From Cavia porcellus (taxonomy: Eukaryota > Chordata > Mammalia > Rodentia > Caviidae), in the NCBI RefSeq assembly GCF_034190915.1, contig NW_026947501.1:5766001-5830000 (forward strand): a stretch of DNA of 64,000 nucleotides, written 5' to 3'. This document shows, in pieces, positions 1 through 13,143 of the stretch. The notes under the pieces were generated by a model, which saw only the letters and a program-made list of their open reading frames with translations, had not been told where the DNA came from and ran no database searches. Every line of letters starts with the position of its first letter. The first letter of the stretch is position 1. Position numbers and translations under genes: made by a program.

Positions 1-3000
1 TAACAGGCCATTCACTAGTAGGAGTGACAAAAACATAACGGGTTGGTGTGAATCAGATGTTCTGAATTAGCATAGGCAGTGAGTGGCAATGTAGGATGGA
101 GAAAAGCACCACGGGGTGGTCAGCTTGGGGAGGTCAGAAATCATGCATTGGCAATGTAGGATAGTTTTCTGAAAAACAACGCCTGGTGGTGCTCATTGTA
201 AGGCTTTCTCACAGGCCATTCACTAGTAGCAGTGAGAAAAACATCACGGGGTGGTGTGAATCGGAGGGCGTGAATTAGGATAGGCAGTTAGTGGCAATGT
301 AGGATAGAGAAAAGCGCCACGGGGTGGTCAGCATGGGGAGGTCAGGAAAAATGCAGCGGAAATGTAGGATAGGTTTCTGAAACACATCGCGGGGTGCTGC
401 GAATTGTAAGGTTTTCTAACAGGCCTTTCACTAGATGAAGTGAGAAAAACATCACAGGGTGGTTTGAATCGGAGGCCCTGAATCAGGATAGGCAGTGAGT
501 GGCAATTTAGGATTGAGAAAAGCACCACGGTGTGGTCATGATGGGCAGGTCAGGAAACATGCAGTGGCAATATAGGATAGGTTTCTGAAAAAAATCTCAG
601 TGTGTTGCTCATTGTAAGGGTTTCCAAAGGATCTTTCACTAGTAAGAGTGGGAAAATCATCACGGGGTGGTGTGAATCGGAGGGCCTGAATCAGTATAGG
701 CCGTGAGTGGCAATGAAGAATGGAGAAAAGAACCACAGGGTGTTCAGGATGGGGAGGTCAGGAAACATGCAGTGGCAATGTAGGATAGTTTTTTGAAAAA
801 CATCACAGAGTGGTGCGCATTGTAAGGGTTTCTAACTGGCCATTCACTAGTAGGAGTGAGAAAAACATCACGGCTGATGTGAATCAGATGTTCTGAATTA
901 GGATAGGCAGTGATTGGCAATGTAGGATGGAGAAAAGCACCACGGGGTGGTCAGCATGGGGAGGTCAGGAAACATGCATTGGAAATGTAGGATAGGTTTC
1001 TGAAAAAGATCACTGGGTGGTGCGCTTTGTATTGGTTTCTAACAGGCCATTCTCTAGTAGGAGTGAGAACAACATGGGGTGGTGTGAATCGGAGGGCCTG
1101 AATTAGGATCGGCATTCAGTGGCAATGTAGGATGGAGAAAAGCACCACAGGGTGGTCAGCATGGGGAGGTCAGGAAAAATGCAGTGGAAATGTAGGATAG
1201 GTTTCTGAAACACATCGCGGGGTGATGCGCATTTTAAGGGTTTCTAAAAGGCCATTCACTAGATGAAGTGAGAAAAACATCACAAGGTGGTTTGAATCGG
1301 AGGGCCTGAATCAGAATAGGCAGTTAGTGAAAATGTAGGATGGAGAGAAGCACCATGGAGTGGTCAGCATGGGGAGGTCAGGAAACATGCAGTGGCAATG
1401 TAGGATAGGTTTCTGAAAAACATAGCGGGGTGGTGCACATTGTAAGGGTTTCTAACAGGCCATTCACTAGTAGGAGTGAGAAATATATCATGGTGTGGTG
1501 TGAATCGGAGGGCCTGAATCAAGATAGACAGTGAGTGGCAATGTCAGCTAGAGAAAAGCACCACGGGATGGTTAGCATGTGGATGTCAGGAAACATGCAG
1601 TGGCAATATAGGATAGGTTTCTGAAAAACATCGCGGTGTGGTGCTAATTGTAAGGGTTTCCAAAGTATCTTTCACTAGTAGGAGTGGGAAAAACATCACG
1701 GGGTGGTTTGAATCGGAGGGCCGAATCAGGATAGGCCGTGAGTGGCAATGAAGAATGGAGAAAAGCACCACGGGGTGGTCAGCATGGGGAGGTCAGGAAA
1801 CATGCAGTGGCAATGTAGGATAGGTTTCTGAAAAAAAAAAGCGTGGTGGTGCGCATTGCAAGGGTTTCTCACAGGCCATTCACTAGTAGGAGTGAGAAAA
1901 ACATCATGGGGAATTGTTAATCAGAGGGTCTGATTTAGGACAGGAAGTGAGTAGCAATGTAGGATGGAGAAAAGCACCATGGGGTGGTCAGCATGTGGAG
2001 GTCAGGAAACATGCATTGGCAATGAAGCATAGGTTTCTGAAAAACATCGCCGGGTGGTGCGCATTGTAAGGCTATCTAACAGGCCATTCACTAGTAGGAT
2101 AGAGAAAAATATCAAGGGGTGGTGTGAATCGGAGGGCCTGAATTAGGATAGGCAGTGAGCGGCAATGTAAAATGGAGAAAAGCACTACGGTGTGGTCAGC
2201 ATGGGGAGGTCAGGAAACATGCAGTGGCAATGTAGGATAGGATTCTGATAAAAAAAAAGCGGGGTGGTTCGCAATGTAAGGCTTTCTAACAGGCCATTCA
2301 CTATTAGGAGTGAGAAAAACATCACGGCGTGATTTGAATCAGAGGGACTGAATCAGGATAGGCAGTGAGTGGCAATGTAGGATGGAGAAAAGCACCACGG
2401 TGTGCTCAGCATGGGGAGGTTAGGACACATGCAGTGGCTATGTAGGATAGGTTTCTGAAAAATATCGCGGGGTGTTGCGCATTGTAATGGTTTCGAACAG
2501 GCCATTCACTAGTAGAAGTGAGAAACACATTGCAGGGTGTTGTCAAGCGGAGGGCCTGAATCAGGATAGGCAGTGAGTGGCAATGTAGGATGGAGGAAAC
2601 CACCACGGGGTGGTCAGGACGGGGAGGTCAGAAAACAGGCAGTGGCAATGTAGGATAGGTTTCTAAAAAAAATCGCGGGGTGGTGCGCATTGTAAGGTTT
2701 CCTAATAGGCCATTCACTAGTAGGAGTGAGAAATACATCATGGTGTGGTGTGAATCGGAGGGCCTGAATCAAGATAGACAGTGAGTGGCAATGTAGGATG
2801 GAGAAAAGCACCACGGGGTGCTCAGAGTGGGGAGGTCAGGAAACATACAGTGGCAATGTAGGATAGATTTCTGAAAAACATCGCCGTGTGGTGCGCATTG
2901 TAAGGTTTCTAACAGGCCATTCACTAGTAGAAGTGTGAAAAACATCACAGGTGGTGTGAATCGGAGGGCGTGAATTAGGATAGGCAGTGAGTGGCAACGT

Positions 3001-3444
3001 AAAATGGAGAAAAGCACCACGGTGTAGTCAGCATGCGGAGGTCTGGAAACATGCAGTGGCAATGTAGGATAGGTTTCTGAAAAACATCGCGGGTTGTTGC
3101 GCATTGTAAGGGTTTCTAACAGGCCATTCACTCTTAAGAGTGAGAAAAATACAACGGGGGGGGTGTTAATCGGAATGCCTGAATCAGGATAGGCAGTGAG
3201 TGGCAATGTATGATGGAGAATAGCACCAAGGGGTGGTCAGGATGGGGAGGTCAGGAAACATGCACTGGCAATGTAGGATAGGTTTCTGAAAAACATTGCA
3301 GGGTGGTGCTCATTGTATGGGTTTCTTAAAGGCCTTTCACTAGTAGGAGTGAGAAAAATATCATGGGGTGGTGTGAAGTGCAGGGCCTGAGTAAGGATAG
3401 GCTGTGAGTGGCAATGTAGGATAGAGAAAAGCACCACGGGGTGG
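1..3444 (+). repeat. HOR unit, left-truncated by window edge
   Basis: About 16.5 monomers precede the first anchor monomer at 3,445. The first 1.5 kb aligns with 6,035 onward at an offset of 6,034 bp (29 monomers): 328 pairs with 6,362, 536 with 6,570, 744 with 6,778 and 951 with 6,985. From about 2.4 kb the offset becomes 6,237, so the later unit carries one extra monomer between roughly 7.6 and 8.6 kb. Divergence between these two copies is visibly higher than between units in the 14-37 kb region. Nothing other than satellite is present. Confidence 0.85.
3128..3163 (+). repeat. 16-bp palindrome and poly-G tract (8 G), ACAAC type
   Basis: The perfect palindrome TCACTCTTAAGAGTGA (3,128-3,143) replaces the usual TCACTAGTAGGAGTGA, and a run of 8 G begins at 3,156. 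The run starts 289 bp before an anchor. Confidence 0.9.
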
Positions 3445-3652
3445 TCAGGATGGGGAGGTCAGGAAACATGCAGTGGCAATGTAGGATAGGTTTCTGAAAA
3501 ACATCGCGGGGTAGTGCGCATTGTAAGGGTTTCTAACAGGCCATTCACTAGTAGGAGTTAGAAATACATCATGGTGTGGTGTGAATCGGAGGGCCTGAAT
3601 CAAGTTAGACAGTGAGTGGCAATGTAGGATGGAGAAAAGCACCACGAGTTGG
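3445..3652 (+). repeat. Anchor monomer, occurrence 1
   Basis: Defined by GGAGTTAGAAATACATCATGG in the middle module (split here as GAGTTAGAAATACATC plus ATGG) followed by GAATCAAGTTAGACAGTG. This combination recurs once per HOR unit in the first 35 kb and is the phase marker used for unit boundaries. Confidence 0.88.
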
Positions 3653-3708
3653 TGAGCATTCGGAGGTCAGGAAACATGCAATGGCAATGTAGGATAGGTT
3701 TCTGAACA
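3501..3708 (+). repeat. Representative monomer showing three internal ~69-bp modules
   Basis: This stretch is one monomer length cut at the module cores. Cores start at 3,501 (ACATCGCGGGG type), 3,566 (ACATCACGGGG type, here ACATCATGGTG) and 3,639 (GCACCACGGGG type), and the next monomer's core starts at 3,709. The spacings of 65, 73 and 70 bp add up to 208. In the consensus the three cores align over 26 bases with 3-5 differences. The first and third modules also share a GTGGCAATGTAGGAT lead-in (here at 3,473 and 3,616), with a small insertion (TTTCT) in the first. The second module has CCATTCACTAGTAGGAGTG instead. The likely history is a ~69-bp ancestor, then a trimer that became the amplified unit. 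Confidence 0.85.
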
Positions 3709-4585
3709 ACATCGCGGGGTTGTTCGCATTATAAGGTTTTGTGGCAAGCCATTCACCCGTAGGAGTGAAAAAAACATCCCAGGGTGGTGTGTATCGGAGG
3801 GCTTGAATTAGGATAGGCTGTGCCTGGCAATGTAGGATCGAGAAAAGCTCCAGGGGGGGTGGTCAGCATGGGGAGGTCAGGAAACATGCAGTGGCAATGT
3901 AGAATAGGTTTCAAATAAACATCACTGGGTGGTCCGCTTTGTATGGGTTTCTAACAGGCCATTCACTAGTAGGAATGAGAAGAACAACATGGGGTGGTGT
4001 GAATCGGAGGGCCTGAATTAGGATAGGCATTGAGTAGCAATGAAGTATGTAGAAAAGCACCAGAGTGTGGTCAGCATGGGGAGGTCAGGAAACATGCAGA
4101 GGCAATGTAGGATAGTTTTCTGAAAAACATCACGGGATGGTGAGCATTGTAAGGGTTTCTAACAGGCCATTCACTAGTAGGAGTGACAAAAACATAAGGG
4201 GTTGGTGAGAATCAGATGTTCTGAATTAGGATAGGCAGTGAGTGGCAATGTAGGATGGAGAAAAGCACCACGGGGTGGTCAGCATGGGGAGGTCAGGAAA
4301 CATGCATTGGCAATGTAGGATAGGTTTCTGAAAAACATCGCTGGGTGCGGCGCTTTGTATGGGTTTCTAACAGGCCATTCACTAGTAGGAGTGAGAACAG
4401 CAACATGGGTGGTGTGAATTGGAGGGCCTGAATTAGGATCGGTATTGAGTAGCAATGTAGGATGGAGAAAAGCACCACAGAGTGGTCAGCATGGGGAGGT
4501 CAGGAAACATGAAGTGGCAAAGTAGGATAGGTTTTTGAAAAACATCGCGGGTTGTTGCGCATTGTAAGGGTTTCTAACAGGCCAT

Positions 4586-4622
4586 TCCCTCTTAAGAGTT
4601 AGAAAAATATAACGGGGGGGGG
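4586..4622 (+). repeat. Poly-G tract (9 G) with damaged palindrome, ATAAC type
   Basis: G run at 4,614-4,622. The palindrome arms are altered (TCCCTCTTAAGAGTTA), leaving only the inner CTCTTAAGAG. Confidence 0.88.
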
Positions 4623-5627
4623 TGTTAATCGGAATGCCTGAATCAAGATAGGCAGTGAGTGGCAATGTATGAAGGAGAAAAGCACCACTGGGTGGTCATG
4701 ATGGGGAGGTCAGGAAACATGCAGTGGCAATGTAGGATAGGTTTCTGAAAAACATTGCAGGCTGGTGCTCATTGTAAGGGTATCTAAAAGGCCTTTCACT
4801 AGTAGGAGTGAGAAAAATATCACAGGGTGGTTTGAAGTGCAGGGCCTGAGTAAGTATAGGCTGTGAGTGGCAATATAGGATAGAGAAAAGCACCACGGGG
4901 TGGTCAGGATGGGGAGGTCAGGAAACATGCAGTGGCAATGTAGGATAGGTTTCTGAAAAACATCGCGGGGTAGTTCGCATTGTAAGGGTTTGTAGCAGGC
5001 CATTCACCAGTAGGAGTGAAAAAAACATCACAGGGTGGTGTGTATTGGAGGGCCTGAATTAGGATAGGCTGTGAGTGGCAATGTAGGATGGAGAAAAGCA
5101 ACACGGGTTTGTCAGCATGGGGAGGCAAGGAAACATGCAGTGGCAATGTAGAATAGGTTTCTAATAAACATCACTGGGTGGTGCACTTTGTATGGGTTTC
5201 TAACAGGCCATTCACTAGTAGGAGTGAGAACAACAACATGGGGTGGTGTGAATCGGAGGGCCTGATTTAGGATAGGCATTGAGTGGCAATGAAGTATGTA
5301 GAAAAGCACCAGAGGGTGGTCAGCATGGGGAGGTCAGGAAACATGCAGAGGCAATGTAGGATAGTTTTCTGAAAAACATTACGTGATGGTGCGCATTGTA
5401 AGGGTTTCTAACAGGCCATTCACTAGTAGGAGTGAGAAAAACAACATGGGGTGGTGTGAATCGGAGGGCCTGAATTAGGATCCGCATTGAGTGGCAATGT
5501 AGGATGGAGAAAAGCACCACAGGATGGTCAGCATGGGGAGGTCAGGAAACATGCAGTGGCAATGTAGGATAGGTTTCTGAAAAACATCGCGGGTTGTTGC
5601 GCATTGTAAGGGTTTCTAACAGGCCAT

Positions 5628-5664
5628 TCACTCTTAAGAGTGAGAAAAATATAACGGGGGGGGG
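5628..5664 (+). repeat. 16-bp palindrome and poly-G tract (9 G), ATAAC type
   Basis: G run at 5,656-5,664 after an intact palindrome starting at 5,628. The following text reads TGTTAATGGG rather than TGTTAATCGG. Confidence 0.88.
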
Positions 5665-8600
5665 TGTTAATGGGAATGCCGCAATCAGGATAGGCAGTAA
5701 GTGGCAATGTATGATGGAGAAAAGCACCACGGGCTGGTCAGCATGGGGAGGTCAGGAAACATGCAGTGGCAATGTAGAATAGGTTTCTAATAAACATCAG
5801 TGGGTGGTGCGCTTTGTATGGGTTTCTAACAGGCCATTCACTAGTAGGAGTGAGAACAACAACATGTGGTGGTGTGAATCGGAGGGCCTGAATTAGGATA
5901 GGCATTGAGTGGCAATGAATTATGTAGAAAAGCACCAGAGGGTGGTCAGCATGGGGAGGTCAGGAAACATGCAGAGGCAATTTAGGATAGTTTTCTGAAA
6001 AACATCACGGGATGGTGTGCATTGTAAGGGTTTCTAACAGGCCATTCACTAGTAGGAGTGAGAAAAACATAACGGGTTGGTGTGAATCAGAAGTTCTGAA
6101 TTAGGATAGGCAGTGAGTGGCAATGTAGGATGGAGAAAAGCACCACGGGGTGGTCAGCTTGGGGAGGTCAGAAATCATGCATTGGCAATGTAGGATAGTT
6201 TTCTGAAAAACATCGCCTGGTGGTGCTCATTGTAAGGCTTTCTCACAGGCCATTCACTAGTAGCAGTGAGAAAAACATCACGGGGTGGTGTGAATCGGAG
6301 GGCCTGAATTAGTATAGGCAGTTAGTGGCAATGTAGGATAGAGAAAAGCGCCACGGGGTGGTCAGCATGGGGAGGTCAGGAAACAGGCAGTGGGAATGTA
6401 GGATAGGTTTCTGAAACACATCGCGGGGTGCTGCGAATTGTAAGGTTTTCTAACAGGCCTTTCACTAGATGAAGTGAGAAAAACATCACAGGGTGGTTTG
6501 AATCGGAGGGCCTGAATGAGGATAGGCAGTGAGTGGCAATGTAGGATGGAGAAAAGCACCACGGTGTGGTCATGATGGGCAGGTCAGGAAACATGCAGTG
6601 GCAATATAGGATAGGTTTCTGAAAAAAATCACAGTGTGGTGCTCATTGTAAGGGTTTCCAAAGGATCTTTCACTAGTAAGAGTGGGAAAATCATCACGGG
6701 GTGGTGTGAATCGGAGGGCCTGAATCAGGTTAGGCCGTGAGTGGCAATGAAGAATGGAGAAAAGAACCACAGGGTGTTCAGGATGGGGAGGTCAGGAAAC
6801 ATGCAGTGGCAATGTAGGATAGTTTTTTGAAAAACATCACGGAGTGGTGCACATTGTAAGGGTTTCTAACTGGCCATTCACTCGTAGGAGTGAGAAAAAC
6901 ATCACGGCTGATGTGAACCAGATGTTCTGAATTAGGATAGGCAGTGATTGGCAATGTAGGATGGAGAAAAGCACCACGGGGTGGTCAGCATGGGGAGGCC
7001 AGGAAACATGCATTGGCAATGTAGGATAGTTTTCTGAAAAACATCGCTGGGTGGTGCGTTTGTATGGGTTTCTAACAGGCCATTCACTAGTAGGAGTGAG
7101 AACAACAACATGGGGTGGTGTGAATCGGAGGGCCTGAATTAGGATCGGCATTGAGTGGCAATGTAGGATGGAGAAAAGCACCACAGGGTGGTCAGCATGG
7201 GGAGGTCAGGAAAAATGCAGTGGGAATGTAGGATAGGTTTCTGAAATACATCGCGGGGTGCTGCGCATTGTAAGGGTTTCTAAAAGGCCATTCACTAGAT
7301 GAAGTGAGAAAAACATCACAGGGTGGTTTGAATCGGAGGGCCTGAATCAGGATAGGCAGTTAGTGACAATGTAGGATGGAGAAAAGCACCATGGGGTGGT
7401 CAAGATGGGGAGGTTAGGAAACATGCAGTGGCAATGTAGGATAGTGTTCTGAAAAAATAGCGGGGTGGTGCACATTGTAAGGGTTTCTAACAGGCCATTC
7501 ACTAGTAGGAGTGAGAAATATATCATGGTGTGGTGTGAATCGGAGGGCCTGAATCAAGATAGACAGTGAGTGGCAATGTCAGCTAGAGAAAAGCACCACG
7601 GGGTGGTTAGCATGTGGATGTCAGGAAACATGCAGCGGCAATATAGGATAGGTTTCTGAAAAACATCGTGGTGTGGTGCTCATTGTAAGGGTTTCCAAAG
7701 GATCTTTCTCTAGTAGGAGTGGGAAAAACATCACGGGGTGGTGTGAATCGGAGGGCCTGAATCAGGATAGGCCGTGAGTGGCAAGGAAGAATTTAGAAAA
7801 GCACCATGGGGTGGTCACGATGGGGAGGTTAGGAAATATGCAGTGGCAATGTTGTATAGTTTTTTGAAAAACATCACGGTGTGGTGCGCATTGTAAGAGT
7901 TTCTAACTGGCCATTCACTAGTAGGAGTGAGAAAAACATCACGGGTGATGTGAATCAGATGTTCTGTATTAGGATAGGCAGTGAGTGGCAATGTAGGATG
8001 TAGAAAAGCATCATGGGGTGGTCAGCATGGGGAGGTCAGGAAACATGCATTGGCAATGAAGGATAGGTTTCTGAAAAACATCGCCGGGTGGTGCGCATTG
8101 TAAGGCTATCTAACAGGCCATTCACTAGTAGGATAGAGAAAAATATCAAGGGGTGGTGTGAATCGGAGGGCCTGAATTAGGATAGGCAGTGAGCAGCAAT
8201 GTAAAATGGAGAGAAGCACCACGGTGTGGTCAGCATGGGAGGTCAGGAAACATGCAGTGGCAATGTAGGATAGTTTTCTGAAAAACATCAGGGGTGGTGC
8301 ACATTGTAAGGCTTTCTAACAGGCCATTCACAAGTAGGAGTGAAGAAAACATCACGGGGTGGTGTTAATCTGAGGGCCTGATTTAGGATAGGAAGTGAGT
8401 GGCAATGTAGGATGGAGAAAAGCTCCATGGGGTGTTCAGCATGAGGAGGTCAGGAAACATGCAATGGCTATGTAGGATAGTTTTCTGAAAAACATCAGGG
8501 GTGGGGCACATTTTAAGGGTTTCTAACAGGCCATTCACTAGTAGGAGTGAGAAAAACATCACGGCGTGATTTGAATCAGAGGGACTGAATCAGGATAGGC

Positions 8601-9365
8601 AGTGAGTGGCAATGTAGGATGGAGAAAAGCACCACGGTGTGGTCAACATGGGGAGGGCAGGACACATGCAGTGGCTATGTAGGATAGGTTTCTGAAAAAT
8701 ATCGCGTGGTGGTGCGCATTGTAATGGTTTCGAACAGGCTATTCACTAGTAGAAGTTAGAAACACATTGCAGGGTGTTGTGAATCGGAGGGCCTGAATCA
8801 GGATAGGCAGTGAGTGGCAATGTAGGATGGAGGAAAGCACCACGGGGTGGTCAGGACGGGGAGGTCAGGAAACATGCAGTGGCAATGTAGGATAGGTTTC
8901 TAAAAAAAATCGCGGGGTGGTGCGCATTGTAAGGTTTCCTAATAGGCCATTCACTACTAGGAGTGACAAATACATCATGGTGTGGTGTGAATCGGAGTGC
9001 CTGAATCAAGATAGACAGTGAGTGGCAATGTAGGATGGAGAAAAGCACCACGGGGTGGTCAGAGTGGGGAGGTCAGGAAACATGCAGTGGCAATGTAGGA
9101 TAGGTTTCTGAAAAACATCGCCGTGTGGTGCGCATTGTAAGGTTTTCTAACAGGCCATTCACTAGTAGAAGTGTGAAAAACATCACAGGTGGTGTGAATC
9201 GGAGGGCGTGAATTAGGATAGGCAGTGAGTGGCAACGTAAAATGGAGAAAAGCACCACGGTGTAGTCAGCATGCGGAGGTCAGGAAACATGCAGTGGCAA
9301 TGTAGGATAGGTTTCTGAATAACATCGCGGGTTGTTGCGCATTGTAAGGGTTTCTAACAGGCCAT

Positions 9366-9400
9366 TCACTCTTAAAAGTGAGAAAAATACAACGGGGGGG
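9366..9400 (+). repeat. Poly-G tract (7 G, shortest) with damaged palindrome, ACAAC type
   Basis: G run at 9,394-9,400. The palindrome has CTCTTAAAAG, one base off perfect. The run starts 288 bp before an anchor. Confidence 0.88.
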
Positions 9401-9681
9401 TGTTAATCGGTGTGCCTGAATCAGGATAGGCAGTGAATGGCAATGTATGATGGAGAATAGCACCACGGGGTGGTCAGGATGGGGAGGTCAGGAAAAATGC
9501 AGTGGCAATGTAGGATAGGTTTCTGAAAACCATTGCAGGGTGGTGCTCATTGTATGGGTTTCTTAAAGGCCTTTCACTAGTAGGAGTGAGAAAAATATCA
9601 CAGGGTGGTGTGAAGTGCAGGGCCTGAGTAAGGATAGGCTGTGAGTGGCAATGTAGGATAGAGAAAAGCACCACGGGGTGG

Positions 9682-9889
9682 TCAGGATGCGGAGGTCAGG
9701 AAACATGCAGGGGCAATGTAGGATAGGTTTCTGAAAAACATCGCGAGATAGTGCGCATTGTAAGGGTTTCTAACAGGCCATTCACTAGTAGGAGTTAGAA
9801 ATACATCATGGTGTGGTGTGAATCGGAGGGCCTGAATCAAGTTAGACAGTGAGTGGCAATGTAGGATGGAGAAAAGCACCACGAGTTGG
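9682..9889 (+). repeat. Anchor monomer, occurrence 2
   Basis: Same diagnostic pair, 6,237 bp after the first. Small changes include GCGAGATAG in the first module core, where other copies have GCGGGGTAG. Confidence 0.85.
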
Positions 9890-10820
9890 TGAGCATTGGG
9901 AGGTCAGGAAACATGCAATAGCAATGTAGGATAGGTTTCTGAACAACATAGCGGGGTTGTTCGCATTATAAGGTTTTGTGGCAGGCCATTCACCCGTAGG
10001 TTGAAAAAAACATCCCAGGGTGGTGTGTATCGGAGGGCCTGAATTAGGATAGGCTGTGAGTGGCAATGTAGGATGGAGAAAAGCTCCGTGGGGGTGGTCA
10101 GCATGGGGAGGTCAGGAAACATGCTGTGACAATGTAGAATAGGTTTCTAATAAACATCAGTGGGTGGTGCGCTTTGTATGGGTTTCTAACAGGCCATTCA
10201 CTAGTAGGAATGAGAACAACAACATGGGGTGGTGTGAATCGGAGGGCCTGAATTAGGATAGGCTTGAGTGGCAATGAAGTATGTAGAAAAGCACCAGAGG
10301 GTGGTCAGCATGGGGAGGTCAGGAAACATGCAGAGGCAATTTAGGATAGTTTTCTGAAAAACATCACGGGATGGTGCGCATTGTAAGGGTTTCTAACAGG
10401 CCATTCACTAGTAGGAGTGACAAAAACATAATGGGTTGGTGTGAATCAGATGTTCTGAATTAGGATAGGCAGTGAGTGGCAGTGTAGGATGGAGAAAAGC
10501 ACAATGGGGTGGTCAGCTTGGGGAGGTCAGAAAACATGCATTGGCAATGTACGATAGTTTTCTGAAAAACATCGCCTGGTGGTGCGCATTGTAAGGCTTT
10601 CTAACAGGCCATTCACTAGTAGCAGTGAGAAAAACATCACGGGGTGGTGTGAATCGGAGGGCCTGAATTAGGATAGGCAGTTGGTGGCAATGTAGGATAG
10701 AGAAAAGCGCCACGGGGTGGTAAGCATGGGGAGATCAGGAAACAGGCAGTGGGAATGTAGGATAGGTTTCTGAAACACATCGCGGGTTGTTACGCATTGT
10801 AAGGGTTTCTAACAGGCCAT

Positions 10821-10857
10821 TCACTCTTAAGAGTGAGAAAAATATAACGGGGGGGGG
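10821..10857 (+). repeat. 16-bp palindrome and poly-G tract (9 G), ATAAC type
   Basis: G run at 10,849-10,857, in the first 11-monomer copy. Its duplicate is at 13,135 with the same length. Confidence 0.88.
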
Positions 10858-11967
10858 TGTTAATCGGAATGCCTGAATCAGGATAGTCAGTGAGTGGTAA
10901 TGTATGAAGGAGAAAAGCACCACTGGGTGGTCAGGATGGGGAGGTCAGGAAACATGCAGTGGCAATGTAGGATAGGTTTCTGAAAAACATAGCAGGGTGG
11001 TGCTCATTGTAAAGGTTTCTAAAAGGCCTTTCACTAGTAGGAGTGAGAAAAATATCACAGGGTGGTTTGAAGTGCAGGGCCTGAGTAAGTATAGGCTGTG
11101 AGTGGCAATGTAGGATGGAGAAAAGCAACACGGGTTTGTCAGCATGGGGAGGCAAGGAAACATGCAGTGGCCATGTAGAATAGGTTTCTAATAAACATCA
11201 CTGGGTGGTGCACTTTGTATGGGTTTTAACAGGCCATTCACTAGTAGGAATGAGAACAACAACAAGGGGTGGTGTGAATCGGAGGACCTGAATTAGGATA
11301 GGCATTGAGTGGCAATGAAATATGTAGAAAAGCACCAGAGGGTGGTCAGCATGGGGAGGTCAGGAAACATGCAGAGGCAATGTAGGATAGTTTTCTGAAA
11401 AACATTATGGGATGGTGCGCATTGTAAGGGTTTCTAACAGGCCATTCACTAGTAGGAGTGTGAAAAACATAATGGGTTGGTGTGAATCAGATGTTCTGAA
11501 TTAGGATAGGCAGTGAGTGGCAATGTAGGATGGAGAAAAGCACCATGGGGTGGTCAGCATGGGGAGGTCAGTAAACATGCATTGGCAATGTAGGGTAGTT
11601 TTCTGAAAAACATCGCCTGGTAGTGCGCATTGTAAGGTTTTCTAACAGGCCATTCACTAGTAGAAGTGAGAAAAACATCACGGTTGGTTTGAATCGGAGG
11701 GCCTCAATCAGGATAGGCCGTGAGGGGTAACGTAAAATGGAGAAAAGCAACTCGGGTTGGTGAGCATGGGGAGGTCAGGAAACATGCAGTGGCAATGTAG
11801 GATAGGTTTCTGAAAAACATTGCAGGGTGGTGCTCATTGTAAGGGTTTCTAAAAGGCCTTTCATGGTAGGAGTGAGAAAAATATCACAGGGTGGTGTGAA
11901 GTGCAGGGCCTGAGTAAGTATAGGCTGTGAGTGGCAATGTAGGATAGAGAAAAGCACCAAGGGGTGG

Positions 11968-12175
11968 TCAGGATGGGGAGGTCAGGAAACATGCAGTGGC
12001 AATGTAGGATAGGTTTCTGAAAAACATCGCGGGGTAGTGCGCATTGTAAGGGTTTCTAACAGGCCATTCACTAGTAGGAGTTAGAAATACATCATGGTGT
12101 GGTGTGAATCGGAGGGCCTGAATCAAGTTAGACAGTGAGTGGCAATGTAGGATGGAGAAAAGCACCATGAGTTGG
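11968..12175 (+). repeat. Anchor monomer, occurrence 3
   Basis: 2,286 bp after occurrence 2 and the start of the second 11-monomer copy. It is the only occurrence after the first two that is not preceded by an ACAAC-type poly-G monomer. Confidence 0.85.
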
Positions 12176-13106
12176 TGAGCATTGGGAGGTCAGGAAACAT
12201 GCAATAGCAATGTAGGATAGGTTTCTGAACAACATAGCGGGGTTGTTCGCATTATAAGGTTTTGTGGCAGTCCATTCACCCGTAGGTTGAAAAAAACATC
12301 CCAGGGTGGTGTGTATCGGAGGGCCTGAATTAGGATAGGCTGTGAGTGGCAATGTAGGATCAAGAAAAGCTCCGTGGGGGTGGTCAGCATGGGGAGGTCA
12401 GGAAACATGCTGTGGCAATGTAGAATAGGTTTCTAATAAACATCAGTGGGTGGTGCGCTTTGTATGGGTTTCTAAAAGGCCATTCACTAGTAGGAATGAG
12501 AACAACAACATGGGGTGGTGTGAATCGGAGGGCCTGAATTAGGATAGGCATTGAGTGGCAATGAAGTATGTAGAAAAGCACCAGAGGGTGGTCAGCATGG
12601 GGAGGTCAGGAAACATACAGAGGCAATGTAGGATAGTTTTCTGAAAAACATCACGGATGGTGCGCATTGTAAGGGTTTCTAACAGGCCATTCACTAGTAG
12701 GAGTGACAAAAACATAACGGGTTGGTGTGAATCAGATGTTCTGAATTAGGATAGGCAGTGAGTGGTAATGTAGGATGGAGAAAAGCACCACGGGGTGGTC
12801 AGCTTGGGGAGGTCAGAAAACATGCATTGGCAATGTACGATAGTTTTCTGAAAAACATCGCCTGGTGGTGCGCATTGTAAGGCTTTCTAACAGGCCATTC
12901 ACTAGTAGCAGTGACAAAAACATCACGGGGTGGTGTGAATCGGAGGGCCTGAATTAGGATAGGCAGTTGGTGGCAATGTAGGATAGAGAAAAGGGCCACG
13001 GGGTGGTCAGCATGGGGAGATCAGGAAACAGGCAGTGGGAATGTAGGATAGGTTTCTGAAACACATCGCGTGTTGTTACGCATTGTAAGGGTTGCTAACA
13101 GGCCAT

Positions 13107-13143
13107 TCACTCTTAAGAGTGAGAAAAATATAACGGGGGGGGG
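13107..13143 (+). repeat. 16-bp palindrome and poly-G tract (9 G), ATAAC type
   Basis: G run at 13,135-13,143, in the second 11-monomer copy. Its relatives at 20,214, 26,877, 30,005 and 36,044 carry a T inside the run. Confidence 0.88.

Larger units (their letters stand above)
3445..9681 (+). repeat. HOR unit of ~30 monomers (6,237 bp)
   Basis: This unit is delimited by two anchor monomers at 3,445 and 9,682. The length of 6,237 bp is 30 monomers. It contains three poly-G monomers (4,614, 5,656 and 9,394). A recognisable monomer with AAGTATGTAGAAAAGCACC and CAGAGGG recurs near 4,046, 5,293 and 5,920, which suggests local duplications inside the unit. No gene or foreign insertion was seen. 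Confidence 0.85.
9682..11967 (+). repeat. HOR unit of 11 monomers (2,286 bp), first copy of a tandem pair
   Basis: Distance between anchors is 2,286 bp (11 monomers). The segment aligns with the following 11,968-14,254 at an offset of 2,286-2,287: 9,682 with 11,968, 10,513 with 12,799, 10,735 with 13,021, and 11,568 with 13,855. Relative to that copy it has lost one monomer near 11.1 kb and gained one near 11.2-11.4 kb, so total length stays the same. It is the shortest unit in the window and lacks the ACAAC-type poly-G monomer that precedes most other anchors. Confidence 0.85.

Noticed and set aside
5594..5782. Plus-strand frames of 62-64 codons (also 38,182 and 48,779)
   Set aside because: Short, composed of satellite sequence, and present only where a monomer has lost its usual stop codons.
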